The notes beneath the pieces are model-generated. The model had not been told where the DNA came from. It saw nothing but the letters and a program-made list of their open reading frames with translations, and searched no databases. A stretch of 64,000 nt of DNA, taken from assembly GCA_002914805.1 (NCBI GenBank), contig JXTB01000006.1, positions 513,850-577,849 of the forward strand, read 5' to 3'. The DNA is from Parasponia andersonii (taxonomy: Eukaryota > Streptophyta > Magnoliopsida > Rosales > Cannabaceae). A program made the translations under genes and the position numbers. Position 1 is the stretch's first letter, and each line of letters begins with the position of its first letter. This document shows, one piece after another, positions 1-11,472 of this stretch.

Positions 1-1479
1 TGGAAGATGGTCATTGTTCGACTCGATTCAATAATTGATCGAGGTTGAACACAACTGTCCTTGGATGCATTCCACTAGATTAAACACAAAGTTGAAATTT
101 TTTAGAGTTAGCATATAGGTATTGGAGTAGTGCACATTATATAATTTATCAGGCCGATAAAATAGTGAAAGCATTCGAAACTTAAACTTGGGGTTAAAAA
201 TAAGTGTGTCCACTAATCAAACTAAACCAAATACTATACTTAACAAAGTAGGCCATTAGTGTAAAGTCACCTTATATTTAGCACCACTCGCTGAAATTGG
301 AATAGTCTAATTTCAAAAGACAATCTTCTTTTTTCAAAAAAAAAAAAAAAAAGAACAATATTATGTCTCTCTCAAAAAAGGATGATCTTGGCGTTTCAAA
401 CAAATCGTCTGGTTGTTTGACTCAAGATTTATGTAACCGCCCTTGACATCGTAATTTTGAGTTTTGTGTACCATCATATAATAAAAACTTGCCATTTATT
501 TTCACCCAAAAGGAAAAAAAAAAAAAAAAGCCTTGACATGGTTATTGTAGAACTATTATTCCACAGCTAAGCAATGGGGATAAGAAAGTCAAATTGGAAA
601 AAAGAAATCAAATTATACAAAGAAAAAAAAAATATATATATATATATATATAGATGATCTTTTTGCCATTGATAAGAAAAGAGCTATATAATGACAATTT
701 CTTTTAAAAAAATTTCTCCTCATACAATAAGAAATTTAGGCTTAAATCTACCTTTTAAGATGGATTAAAATTGTAGTATCTTTCTCAGTTTAATAAAAGC
801 AATAACATTAATGCTTTTAGCCTTAGATTTATCTTTTCTTCTTTATATAAAGCGTATTATTTACACATAATCCTTCCAATAACGTTTGTCAGAAAAAACA
901 ACAAAATAATTATCAATTTCATTTTTTTTTTGACATCAAGAATTATATTTTAATCTTTTCTTTATTTTCATTTCTTTTTATAATTTTTTTTGATAAATCG
1001 GACTTTGGAGAAAAGGAATACATTGCTTCACGCACACTGCAAAGCCACGATGGGTCAATTGAAAATTGGTCAATGGGCCAATTAAGGATCAGAAAAAGCA
1101 ATATATACCCCAAGTTCGTATTTTTTAAAGTTGATCCATTAATTTTCTCTCTCTATGGCGGTACACTTTTCTCATTTTCACTGGGGATTAGCAAAGAGGA
1201 GCGTCTGTGTATAAATGTCCAAAATGGACCTTCGGCCCATTGTAGGCCCCACCCGGCAGCCCATTATCGCCGACCAATCGCTTGTCCTTGCAAAGTGCAA
1301 CCGCCCAAACCTCCTTTTTCTCTGGTTGCCCTTCCCTACAATCAAAAATATAACCATAAACAGGGATTTTGTCCCTAGTTAGTGCTGGCCTGCTGTGTCT
1401 AATCACCATATTACCCCTGTCGCTTTTTCGTGTTTTTTTTTTTCAATGAATAAGTATAAATTATACTTTTTTCATGTGT
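1..1479. other. AT-rich intergenic DNA, no gene seen
   Basis: No convincing coding region. The stretch has several A/T homopolymers and an (AT)n microsatellite near 633-651. A more GC-balanced patch at about 1190-1430 has short open frames on both strands, but none resembles a protein family I know. Its origin is unknown. Confidence 0.6.
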
Positions 1480-1488
1480 ATTAAGTAA

Positions 1489-1729
1489 GGGTACCAATCC
1501 ACTGGTATTTTTTTTTTTTATGTATACATAAATATCAATTTGGCCAATGAAAATTTAGTATCTATATTTTTTTATTGTAAAAAGTAGGAAAGAAAAAGAG
1601 CATTAATGATACACGTCTTTTCATATACTTTATTATAGCCGTTAGATCACCATAATGGTGATCCAACAGCTAAAAAAAAAATACTTACACATAAATAAAG
1701 AAAAAAAAATACCTATTGAATTGTCAACC
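1489..1729 (-). mobile_element. Mutator-like MITE, copy 1
   Basis: A 241-bp non-coding element flanked by an exact 9-bp direct repeat ATTAAGTAA (1480-1488 and 1730-1738). Its ends are imperfect inverted repeats: it begins GGGTACCAATCCACTGGTAT and the reverse complement of its other end begins GGTTGACAATTCAATAGGTA, both running into T tracts. In the middle is a near-palindrome around GATCACCATAATGGTGATC (about 1645-1670). Related copies in the opposite orientation lie at 25637 and 27152. The 9-bp duplication and TIRs starting with G fit a Mutator-like MITE; no transposase is encoded. Confidence 0.8.
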
Positions 1730-1738
1730 ATTAAGTAA

Positions 1739-3218
1739 TGTTCTTAATTAGTATGCTAAGTTTCCTTTTTTTTGATCGAATCAAAAGAAAAAAAATGAAA
1801 AAACACCTACATCATCTTATAGATCAGAAGAACTTAAAGAAAAGACATCCAACCTCATGGGAAATGCATTGCACAAGCCATTTCCACGACTAATTTATTT
1901 TGATTAGTGCTGTATACTCGCCAAGTTTTTGGATTATAGTTTACATGCTTTAAAACATATGATATCTGTATAAAAAAATAATTATTTGAGATAACGTGAA
2001 CTAAAAGATGTTATATCAATAATCTCTTTTTGTTTAAAGAAAGTTGGTTAATTAAGTGTTTTTAATGAGTATTAAAGAGTACCACTAATACTAAGCATCA
2101 CATTATGTGAGTACAAGTGTCAAATTAATACAAGCATCTCACTTGCAAGACTGTCAATCTGATTGATTATAAGTTTGTCCCTCACAAATTATAAAACTAA
2201 TAGTGTTTTTAGCTATTATCATGTTACCATAAGTTTCTAAACTTTAATTAGTTTACTTGGCCGATAAAGTTGGCGTACCAAATATACAAAACATAAATCT
2301 ACATGGTAAATTTTATTGCAATTTCTGAAAAATTATTTCTTTCCATTTATGTACCTCTCAATGCATCAAATAACCAAGTTAATTTAACAACTATTGTTTC
2401 ATTCCATCATTTTTTCCTTTTTTTTCCCTCATTTTTTAATATCGTACGAGTTAGTAGTCATCTAATTAAAGCACAATAATGAGGGTATTATAGGGCGAGG
2501 ATCTCAATGGGCGAGGATTAGAGCTTGTCTCTAAACAATGATTGAACCAGTTAGTTGAGATTTTACATATAACGTATCCTCTTTCTTTATCTAAATCATG
2601 GAGGGTGTTTCCGTCATTCTACAAAGAATTAGGTTAGAACATCTAATCACCCACTATATAATACCTTAAATATTTAGAAATTCACTCCTTGTTTTTTTAA
2701 GTAAAAAAAATTGGGAAAAAAGTCAGTGTCATATGCTATATGTAGATATCTGTACGTCACACATGATAATTATATAATTCAAAATATATTACATAACAAA
2801 CTAAGGGCCCAAAACCACCTGCTAGTGAAAGTCAGCATCATACTCTTATCTCAACCTTATTCAAACTTCATCTGCCATAACACAGCTTTATAATATATTC
2901 CTTTATTTATTTGTTTTTTTGAAAAAAAAAATAAAGGCTACTCACTTCACACCAAGAAAACAAGACCTAATAGAATTGGAGAATCTTTGGTTGTTTGGGT
3001 TCCAAGAATCTCTTTTCTTTCCAATGAGATTTCCATGCCCAAAAACACAAACTAAACCTACAAGAGGAGGATTTCTTTTCCTCCTCAGCTTTGAGTAATT
3101 CCCCATCTCAAAGGAAAGAAAATAAACCAACCTCAAACATTCATTTCCCAATTCTCTATTTTCCTTTTGCTTGTGGTTATTGGTTTTATTTTTCTTTTCC
3201 TCTTCCTTCTCTTTGAAT
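1739..3218. other. Upstream region and 5' leader of the calmodulin-binding gene
   Basis: AT-rich DNA without a supported gene. The last few hundred bases must hold the promoter and 5' UTR of the gene starting at 3219. A TATA-like stretch (TTTATAATATATTCC) lies at about 2885-2900, and a pyrimidine-rich leader runs to the ATG. The transcription start cannot be fixed from sequence. Confidence 0.4.
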
Positions 3219-5759
3219 ATGGTTCAAAGAAAGGTACCTAATAAGCTTGGTATCCAAGCTGACCATTTAAGAAACCATGATCAAAAGCTATTAATCAGCC
3301 TGAAAAAACCCTCCTCTTCTCAGCACCAAGATGGGAAGAAAAGAGGGCCTGACTTGAAGAAGAAGATGATGAAGAAATCCAAGTCTTTCAAGCTTTCTGA
3401 TATTGATCATCAGAGCTTGAAATCTTCACCATCTTCAGCTTTGATCCTTAGAAAGAATAACATATCCCAGCCAGGAAAGCCTCCTCCTCCACCTCTAAAT
3501 GTCCCACCAAGCACTCCTCCAACGGTACTACTTCCACAACACAAGCGTCACCCTCCAATCGACAAAACCGCCGACGGCTCGCCAAATTACATGAAGTCCA
3601 CCAGCTGTTTTGAGGCCAGGAAGGAGCAGCAATCTCAGGTGAGTCTTCGAAATTCCCATTCTCGTTTTGAATGGAGAAGTTCTAGCAGCTCGAAACTCGT
3701 TAGCTCAGCTTCTAACAACAAAAAACTAGCAAAAACTTCAAACAAAACGTTGTCTAGTTCGAAGCTGTTTAGGACTTTAACAAAGACACCTAGTTTTAAG
3801 CACTCAAGATCAGCTTCAGCCAAGAAAAAATCTTCCCGGGTTGCCTTTTGTACTACAGATCATGTTAATGTACAGAGAGCTACCTGTTCTTCAACTCTCA
3901 AGGACTCAAAGTTTCCTTCTTATCTTACGCTTAACCCCGGAGGAACCGAGTCTGAGGGAACTTCGATCATGAAGGTTTGTCCCTACACGTACTGTTCTCT
4001 AAATGGTCATCTTCATGCTCCTGTGCCTCCATTGAAGTGTTTCTTGTCAGCCAGAAGACGTTCGTTGAAGACACAGAAGAACATAAAAATTCAAGATTTG
4101 AGCCCGCGAAAGACGAAAACAGTGCCATCTGAGGAGGAAATGAAAGGAGGTGATAGCCTGCAGGTGAAGTTTGATAATGAAGAAGCGGCAGAGGAAGTTG
4201 GGATGGATTTCTTCATAGAAATCTACTCTAAGACCAAGGAAAGTGACGAGAAAAAGACCAACTTTTTGTCTTCAAAAGGAGAAGATGAAGTTAAAGGAGT
4301 GGAAGTTTATATTGAAGAACAAGTTGTTGAGAGCTTATCGAACAGTTCACCACAGTCAGAGATTGACACCGAGGAATCTCTCGGAATGGCAGAAAACTTT
4401 TCTGAAGAAGAAGGAAAAGATTACGCAGACAGAGATTACTCGCCATTTTTGAATGAAGAAGAAACTGAGGGAAGCTTTCCCAGTGAAAGTGCCTCTGAAA
4501 CTACAGACATGGAGTTGGAAGAGGGAAAATTTTCTGATGCCAAGGTAGAAGATGGAGCCGACAACTCAAGCGAAATGGATGATGAATCTGAATCGGTTTT
4601 CTGGTGCTCATCAGAAATTCTTAGCAACTGCAATGTTGATACGATTCAGGATTATGAATCTGAAGCATGTAAAGAGGACAGTGTACGTTCTGAAGGAGAA
4701 CTTGTTGAAGAGAACGCTACACAGCAAGTTATAAAGATCCAGGAATCTGGGGAAGTGTCTGAGAGCTCAATCTATGACCAACTTTCTCGCGCTGAGGACG
4801 AATTTTACAACTTAAGCAGCAATGAAGAAAACTTGGGAGAAGATGACAAGATTGATTCTATGTACATTTTCATGGCTGTAACTTCATCAATGGAGGAACC
4901 AAGTGAGGAAATGAAAGACAAAGTAGCTGAAGCCGAGAATATGATAAATCCTACTGAGGTCACAGAAGAAGACACTTGTAGCGATGATCAGGATGAATCA
5001 AATGACGACGATGAAACAAACGGAGAGACAAAAGAGAGTTCAGAGACGGGTAAACAGATTGATTATGCCCGTGATATATTGGAAGAAATAGATCAAGCCA
5101 CTGATGCCGCAAAAGCATCTGAAGAATACCCGTCTGTGGATTCAGGTCCTGAACGTCATGAAGTAGTAGTTCCCAAGGTTGAAGAAAGTATCAATTCAGG
5201 TAACACAGAGCAAGACATTGATCACAACCAGAATACCCTTCTGAAGATTTGCCATGGAAATGAGGATCAAAATGAAATCAACCAGGAAAAACTACCAGAA
5301 ACAGAAGAAGATAGCAAAAGCGAGACTGAAACAATGAAAGTTGAAAACAAAACAGAGAAGCAGAGTAAGAGACCATCAACATTCTCACGTCTAGAACAAT
5401 CAAATGACGACCAAGAAGAACTGCTCAACAGGTGGAACAGGTCCAGGAGAGGAGTCAAGGATGTGGAGGATGAAACGACGAGAGAATTCAACCCGCGACC
5501 ACCAAATTACCTTCCGTTGGTGGCAGAGCCAGAAGGAGAAAAAGTTGACTTGAGGCACCAGATGATGGACGAGAGGAAAAACTCCGAGGAATGGATGATC
5601 GATTACGCGCTCCAACGAGCCGTTACCAAGCTCGCTCCAGCAAAGAAAAGGAAGGTTGCTTTGCTTGTTGAAGCTTTCGAAACGGTCACTCCCATAACGC
5701 ATCACCATCACCATCTTCATCATCCTCATGCCATAAGACCAATTCAAGCTTGTAGCTGA
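3219..5759 (+). CDS. Plant calmodulin-binding-domain protein (PICBP / At2g38800-like)
   Basis: An intronless reading frame of 846 aa. An in-frame ATG lies 16 codons upstream (3171), but the family starts MVQRKVPNKLGI, so I place the start at 3219. Domains in order: basic Lys-rich N-terminus; proline-rich linker (about 86-107); a conserved block at about 220-287 with RATCSSTLKDSKFP and KVCPYTYCSLNGH; a long, very acidic Glu/Ser-rich middle, probably disordered; and a C-terminal plant calmodulin-binding domain (about 710-825) with the basic amphipathic segment WMIDYALQRAVTKLAPAKKR. The last residues include a His-rich run. Members bind calmodulin in a Ca2+-dependent way and some are pathogen-induced. 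The function of this copy is inferred from the family only. The fold has no enzyme motif, so an adaptor or regulatory role is likely. Confidence 0.88.
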   Translation: MVQRKVPNKLGIQADHLRNHDQKLLISLKKPSSSQHQDGKKRGPDLKKKMMKKSKSFKLSDIDHQSLKSSPSSALILRKNNISQPGKPPPPPLNVPPSTPPTVLLPQHKRHPPIDKTADGSPNYMKSTSCFEARKEQQSQVSLRNSHSRFEWRSSSSSKLVSSASNNKKLAKTSNKTLSSSKLFRTLTKTPSFKHSRSASAKKKSSRVAFCTTDHVNVQRATCSSTLKDSKFPSYLTLNPGGTESEGTSIMKVCPYTYCSLNGHLHAPVPPLKCFLSARRRSLKTQKNIKIQDLSPRKTKTVPSEEEMKGGDSLQVKFDNEEAAEEVGMDFFIEIYSKTKESDEKKTNFLSSKGEDEVKGVEVYIEEQVVESLSNSSPQSEIDTEESLGMAENFSEEEGKDYADRDYSPFLNEEETEGSFPSESASETTDMELEEGKFSDAKVEDGADNSSEMDDESESVFWCSSEILSNCNVDTIQDYESEACKEDSVRSEGELVEENATQQVIKIQESGEVSESSIYDQLSRAEDEFYNLSSNEENLGEDDKIDSMYIFMAVTSSMEEPSEEMKDKVAEAENMINPTEVTEEDTCSDDQDESNDDDETNGETKESSETGKQIDYARDILEEIDQATDAAKASEEYPSVDSGPERHEVVVPKVEESINSGNTEQDIDHNQNTLLKICHGNEDQNEINQEKLPETEEDSKSETETMKVENKTEKQSKRPSTFSRLEQSNDDQEELLNRWNRSRRGVKDVEDETTREFNPRPPNYLPLVAEPEGEKVDLRHQMMDERKNSEEWMIDYALQRAVTKLAPAKKRKVALLVEAFETVTPITHHHHHLHHPHAIRPIQACS

Positions 5760-5768
5760 TTGATCTTG

Positions 5769-5880
5769 GTAACTATCTATAATGAGTTTGCTTGTGTATT
5801 TGTGTTTTCATTGAAATCTTTTAAAAGTTTCTGTTACGGGATTGAGTTAGAAATTTATAATTGTTTCGTAAATTTTGCAG
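5769..5880 (+). other. Probable intron in the 3' UTR of the calmodulin-binding gene
   Basis: A GTAACT donor lies 9 bases after the stop codon. A good acceptor (TAAATTTTGCAG) ends at 5880 and is followed by a purine-rich exon-like stretch. The 3' UTR probably runs to about 6030-6060. Inferred from splice-site consensus only. Confidence 0.45.
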
Positions 5881-6606
5881 GTGATGAGGAGAAAAGTGAA
5901 AAAGTTCAGGGGTGAAAAACTAAAGGGTGCAGGAGAAAGAACAACTAAAACCTCTTGTTTTCAAACAGCGTTGTTTTGGTTTGTTTTAAAGCTAAGGGTG
6001 GAGTAGTTTGCAGGAGTAACTCCTGTAGTAATAAATTATATAATGTTATGATAAATGTTGGTGTTCGTTTTCGTCAGACTTTATGTTACATCAATTATCT
6101 TTAATCCTTTTTATTGTAACTAATAAGGGGCAACTTCTTAAGACCTCTAAAGATTCGTTCTTTTTTACTCTGGTTGTTGTATTATGCATGTCTAAGTTTA
6201 TGAGCCATACAACTTTCTTGGTGGCTGCTATATCTTGGTAGGATATTGTGAAAGAAACCATGTAAATCCACCGTTCGGACTAAATACAAACATAAATGAC
6301 ATTGTAACAAGGAGTAAAAAAAAAATGCAAAACCATAATCAGAAGTCAAGATAACTAGATGATGTAATTTCAATTGAGCACTTTTAGCCCCAGATGCTGA
6401 ATCAGAAACCAACAATTATAGACGGGATCACTTTTTTGCTGAAACTAGTAATGAAAGTATGGATCCACGGAGATTATTTACCATACAACTCTTGAGACAG
6501 AATAAGTTGCACAACAATGGTGGCCTGTCAACGTATTATATTGCCATGGTTCTCTCCCCCATTGCAATACAACCCACAAATTTGGAAGAAAAAGAAAGTA
6601 CCCATG
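5881..6606. other. Convergent intergenic and 3' UTR region
   Basis: Holds the rest of the 3' UTR of the + strand gene and the 3' UTR of the - strand Yae1-like gene, which converge here. No separate gene is seen; the short frames present have no family resemblance. Confidence 0.5.
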
Positions 6607-8410
6607 TCATGGAATGCTATTCTGCTCCCCCAACTGTACTCTGATTGCAGGAGATCCAAGAAGAAGAGATTGAAGCTCTCCAAAGCTACTTTCTAGATGA
6701 TTTTGGTCTGATTTTTGCTCAGGGAGATCTCCTTTCGAGGAACTAACCTCAGGATTTTCACCTTGTTCTGTATCTCTTTTAGCCACAATAGCATCATAAA
6801 AAAGCCTAAGAGCATCTGTGGTAGAAACAGAATGCACTGATTCATACAATTTCTCAAATTTGGTTCTCTTTTCTTCAGTTTCAATTAACTTTTCCTTCAA
6901 ACTGTCTGGAAGTAAGGCCAGCGCACTTCTCAGGGATTAGCAGATCACAGAAAAGGACAAAAGAAAGAAATAAAATTATTAACGAATCTGCACTGATACC
7001 AAAGAACAATAAAACTTGTTGCAAGCAAAAAATAACTTCAACAAATGGCTTTTCAATTCTTCTTTGTTTTACCTGGTAACACCTCTAACAATACCCCACT
7101 GGTATCCAGCAGAAACAGATTGCTTGAACCCAACATTAAATCCCTCTTGTGCAGCAGCTTCTTTTCCCGCTATAACACCATCCCGATATCCAATCTAAAA
7201 GTTTTAACTAGAAAATACATTTAATATAGAGTCTGAAAGTCAAAGAAAACAGTAAAAGTAATGACGAAAATTAACTCAAAATATCAAAATACCGTATGAA
7301 ATTGGTCTTGTCGGCGCTGCCACTCCCTGTCCAAATCAGATGGTTTATCCAATTCCCCATCAGAACCATTCCATAAAGATTCATCATCATCCAAGGAAGT
7401 ATGCCTCCCAGAATCTGACAGCAAACATGAATTTTACCACACAAGTGCCCCATTATACAAGTCTCAATTGCTAGAGTGAGTTAGAAAAACCTTTTCTTTT
7501 CCAACGGAAAAGAAAAACCAAGATCCAAAAGAACGAATTAGAAAGACTAGTGCATGGAAAGCCACTGAAGACAACTGTAGAAGTTAACGTTTACATTAAC
7601 ACCTACTGTTAACAAAGGAGTTACTGATACAGCCACTAAGTGGAAGTTTGAGTTCTTTATATTTCCGTTCTAGTTATGTCATATTCATAAACTTTTTTCT
7701 GTAAAGCATTTCAAAAATGCGTGCCAGTACTCAGGTGGCCGATAGCAGAAGCAGTTTTACAATGCTTTGCTACAGGACAAAGGGATAGAAGTTTGTGTGT
7801 AGGTGGCTAGAGGAAGAAGTGTGAGGTTAGTTATGCAGGGAAGATTGAGTTGGTGACGGGTGACTAGATGAAAGGGAAAGCAATGAAAAGTAGAGCTAGT
7901 GAGGTGAGACAGATGATTAAGGATGCTATGAAAGATAAGAATGGTCTTAAAGGGTCTTCTAGCAAAGCCTTTGATGATTTTTTTAGTGCCGCAATGGTTA
8001 TGAGGCAGAACACATGGGAGTGCTGCAATATCTTTGGTTCCAATAATTGGTAAAAGTGCTTGCAGAGCTAATACATATATCTAGCAAGAAGAAGGAGAAT
8101 AGTTTACTCATCCCCATATCTTAATCTAATAGGGCAGCCATCCCTTAGAACTCACCCAACTGTGGCTCCAACTGAACCGAAACGAAAAAGAGATAGCTAA
8201 AGAAAATCCCTGGCTATAAAACACTATTCAGTTTAAACAATTGGAATTTCGAGGAAAAGATACATAATCTGCGCCCTGCCACACATCATATCATTAAGAT
8301 ATCATACCTCGAGAGTCCATTACTCCACTCTGGGCACTTGTAGAATCCAATTCTATTTTTGATAACTTTAAACTTTCAGCGTAAAGCTCTTCAGCAAGAC
8401 TTTCCTTCAT
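6607..8410 (-). CDS. Yae1-like protein with deca-GX3 motif (cytosolic Fe-S cluster delivery adaptor)
   Basis: Four coding exons read on the minus strand: 8410-8308, 7414-7293, 7194-7073 and 6928-6607. All junctions are GT-AG and the phases join cleanly, giving 669 nt or 222 aa. Exon 1 gives a short acidic N-terminus (MKESLAEELYAESLKLSK). Exons 2-3 encode REWQRRQDQF followed by the glycine-every-fourth-residue helix (GYRDGVIAGKEAAAQEGFNV, then GFKQSVSAGYQWGIVRG), the deca-GX3 signature of Yae1. Exon 4 is a helical, then Ser/Gln-rich tail ending NSIP. In yeast and human, Yae1 with Lto1 recruits the ABC protein Rli1/ABCE1 to the cytosolic Fe-S targeting complex for ribosome recycling; this role is inferred here. 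There is no C-terminal Trp of the Lto1 type, which fits Yae1 rather than Lto1. Intron 1 is 893 bp and holds only chance frames. Confidence 0.85.
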
Positions 8411-9050
8411 CTTTGTGTCCTTAACAAGAAAACCCAAATCCAGTATGACTCATTACAGCCAAAAAGAAAAAACCCAACAACAACACTAACAGCACCCAAA
8501 TGGCCCAAAACTTAACATGTTCATCCTACAAAACTTTTACCAATAATATAATTAACATATACCAAGCAACAGCCATTCATTTAGACATTGTAATCTCTTT
8601 CCCGAATCTAAATCAACATTCTATGAAACTGTCACAACCATATGTAACATTGTCTAACTAGGATTCTAAAACAAGTACTTATTATACACTAAAATCAATT
8701 TTCATCTTAATTGGAACAACCACAATACCAAACGCTGGCATCAATAGAACCAATTCGAAAAATCAACCTTATCCCATGTACTGGAGATATATATATTATT
8801 TTAAAAAAAATAGAGAAGAACAATCACAAGAATATTATTTAAAAAAAAAAAAAAAAAGAAAAGGCTATAAGATTGGGAATTAGGGCACAGAAATGAGTGA
8901 GAAAATTGGGCATTAATAATCACTTACTTGGGGATTGTCGTTAAGATCAAAATTCAGAGACAATCGTATCTGAATGCAATACTGAGCGAGAGAGAGAGCG
9001 AGACGAGTTCTGGGACCAAGAAGACACCCTCTGGGACTGATTTTAGTTTA
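8411..9050 (-). promoter_or_regulatory. 5' UTR, first intron and promoter side of the Yae1-like gene
   Basis: A 9-base leader (8419-8411) follows a strong acceptor, a pyrimidine tract then AG at 8421-8420. A matching GTAAGT donor lies at 8927, so a 508-bp intron interrupts the 5' UTR and the first exon lies from 8928 upward. The upstream exon stays open in the same frame for about 40 codons but has no ATG, so the ATG at 8410 is preferred. A CT-rich tract at about 8985-9003 is typical of plant leaders. Confidence 0.55.
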
Positions 9051-9794
9051 GTTTGGTGCATTGGGCCAGGCATAGGTCCAACCAAACACGTTCATATTGG
9101 CTTCCTGTTTTCCAAACCATCAAATTCAATTCAGAAACGGAATCTCAACCAAAACGGGCCATTACTGTCTTCTTATTGTTTTCAGTTTTTTTTTTCTTTT
9201 TCTTTTTTTTTTTCGAGTATTAATAAGAAATGACTTTTTTCCAGATAGATTTAAAAAATTGCCGTTGTTTACACCTGTTTGATAAATACCCGATTTTATA
9301 ATTTGTTTTGCTAATGACCGTTTTCAGTTGATTTATTTTTTATAAAGTAAATCAATTTTTGAAAAAGTATATCAATTTTTCAAAAAAAAAGTAATTTTAA
9401 AAAAATCAATATATTTTGATATACTAAATACGAAAAATAACCATTTTCAAATAATTTTCAAAATTTAGCTAATTTTTAATAATATTTAAAAAAAAAAACT
9501 ATTTTACGAATTGTGATCTGAAATTCGGCCATTTCGCTAAAAGTTCTTTTTCTTTTTGCATTTTTTTAATAGAGAAATTATGGTTGATGCCCTTTTTTTA
9601 CACTTTCTTTTAACAAATGTCTAGAAAACAAAAAGGAAAACAAAAAAAAAACCTATAGAATTCCTTCAACCTTAAAAGGAAATTATTTTTTGAATTCTTC
9701 AATATGACCTAAAGAAATTAACAATGGAGGAACAATACCACAAAAAATTTAAAAAAAATTTAGAAGAATGGTTTAAAGAGAAAAACTTGAGTTT
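9051..9794. other. AT-rich intergenic DNA
   Basis: No gene seen. Long T and A runs dominate. A 73-aa open frame starting at 9724 crosses into the LTR at 9800 and is chance. Confidence 0.6.
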
Positions 9795-9799
9795 CATAG

Positions 9800-10385
9800 T
9801 GTTGACGAAGGTTTTGTCATTTTATAGTGGTTCAGCCCAAAAAAAGATGAGCCTACGTCCACTGTCTTTCACTATTTTCTGGAGAATTACAAGAGTTTCT
9901 TTAACTTTCAAGGTAAGAATCCAGACAGAGAGATACAGAGTGTAGTCCAGAAAGAAGAAGTAAAAGTAAAAATCCAAAAGTAAAAGTCCCACAAATAGAA
10001 AAATCTCTCACAGCAGCATTGAACTCCCCTTATATAGGTGAAAGTAGCTCAATGTTTCCAATTGTGAAAACGGATAAATGTGTAATCAGAAAATACAATT
10101 TGAGTAACAAAATAACTGGATAATAACTTAAATAGAACGATTGGTCGATCTTCAAAGAGAAACTTTGTTTCCTCTTCTTTGTAAATTACCCGTTTGATGA
10201 AGCTTGATCTAGTTTCCTTTTCAAACTGGTCGCACTTAACTCATTCGAAGGAGGTCGCACCTAACTCATTCGGAGGACGTCGCACCTTGATCAAGAAAAT
10301 TCTCGTGCAACCTGACGCGTCCAACCGGGTCGCTAACTTTCCCTTTTTGACATTGACCAACATATAGATTTTAGACCGCACAACA
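9800..10385 (-). repeat. 3' LTR of the Tat element
   Basis: Runs TGTTGACG to CGCACAACA on the + strand (586 bp). Compared with the other LTR it lacks about 80 bases just inside its left edge. In element orientation the promoter TATA lies at about 10027-10040 (CTATATAAGGGG). The internal bases next to 10386 read, on the minus strand, as a purine-rich tract (GGAGCTAGGGAGCAA) suited to be the polypurine primer. Confidence 0.9.
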
Positions 10386-10739
10386 ATTGCTCCCTAGCTC
10401 CATTAATTCTTTAGGACAATATGGAGCTTCCTTCTCTGATAAGTGCGAGCTTAAAAAATGCGACATCATGACATAATCTTGAGATCTTCGAAGAGTCACC
10501 AGTTCTTAAATCCATCTTTTCAGAACCACGCGTACCTTTTCTTGACAGACGCAACCACGTGTCACCTTTTCTCAGGAGAATAACAAAACTCGAGGAGACT
10601 TCTCCGTCTTTGAGCAGACACGATGATAGCTATGATACCAGCTGTTGTATTAAATCGAGATGTTTCAAATTTTGAAAAGATACTTATTTAATTTCGAAAA
10701 ATTAACTCCCGCATGAACTTTGGCCATTAGATCCGAAAA

Positions 10740-11472
10740 TTAAATGCCTTGATCTACGGCTGTGATTTGATGATGCTTGAGATATATATATATATATATA
10801 TATATCAAAAATCCATCCGCCTCTTCTTCAAAAGGCTCGAACCTTATTGCCTCCTGTTCTTCTCACTTCTTCTGAAATTTGAAGCATCCATAAGGCAAAT
10901 CTTCCCGGCGTCCCTTTTTGTTTTGCAGCTCGCACTAATTCATCATCTTCTCCGACGAAGTCATCACCACAATCCTTCAGATGACATCTTGGTTCTTCAG
11001 TCTTCCAAAAAAGGTTAGCATACATCCGCTCTCTCTCTCTCTTATTGTTCTTTAATTTTTCAGAAAACCCTTATTTACAGAGCTTATTTCTAGAAATAGA
11101 AAGACAAATCGTAGAGCCTAAATGCCCTAAACATAACCAACCCTATCCCCATATTCAGATGGACTGAAAAATAGGAATTTCTCAGAATCTCTCCATTAAT
11201 TTATAGAATAAATTTTTTTTAGATGATTGATAGCCATAGGAGAAATTTAGGATCTGAAATCCTGATATTTGAAAACCAAAATCAGTCGAGTGACGAATTA
11301 CCGAAGAATTGCTCGAACAGCTTTTGATGAATCTGTAGATCGATTAGAAAAAATTCCATGAACAGCTTGTTGTCGATGCAATCCTAGGATTTGTGACCTC
11401 AAACTACTCGCATATAGCAAAGATCTCTGATGCTAGCATAGGACTAAACCCATCCCATATTTTTTCTTTCAG
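10740..11472 (+). promoter_or_regulatory. Promoter-like region, leader and 5' UTR intron of the antisense gene in the Tat element
   Basis: A (TA)n tract at about 10780-10805 could act as a TATA region. A pyrimidine-rich leader follows. A donor at 11014 (AAAAAAG|GTTAGC) and an acceptor ending exactly at 11472 (TTTCTTTCAG) define a 459-bp intron placed directly before the ATG at 11473. This is the layout of an independent plant transcription unit on the strand opposite gag-pol. It is inference from splice consensus; no transcript data. Confidence 0.5.

Noticed and set aside
1188..1409. 73-aa minus frame and 101-aa plus frame in a GC-balanced patch
   Set aside because: They overlap in antisense, neither resembles a known protein, and there is no promoter or splice context.
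3171..3218. In-frame upstream ATG giving a hydrophobic, signal-like N-terminus to the calmodulin-binding protein
   Set aside because: The family begins MVQRKVPNKLGI at 3219, and the extra residues come from a T/C-rich leader.
7868..8053. 61-aa plus-strand frame
   Set aside because: It sits inside intron 1 of the Yae1-like gene on the other strand and has no family resemblance.
9724..9945. 73-aa frame at the left edge of the Tat element
   Set aside because: It runs across the LTR border at 9800, so it is not an ancestral coding unit.
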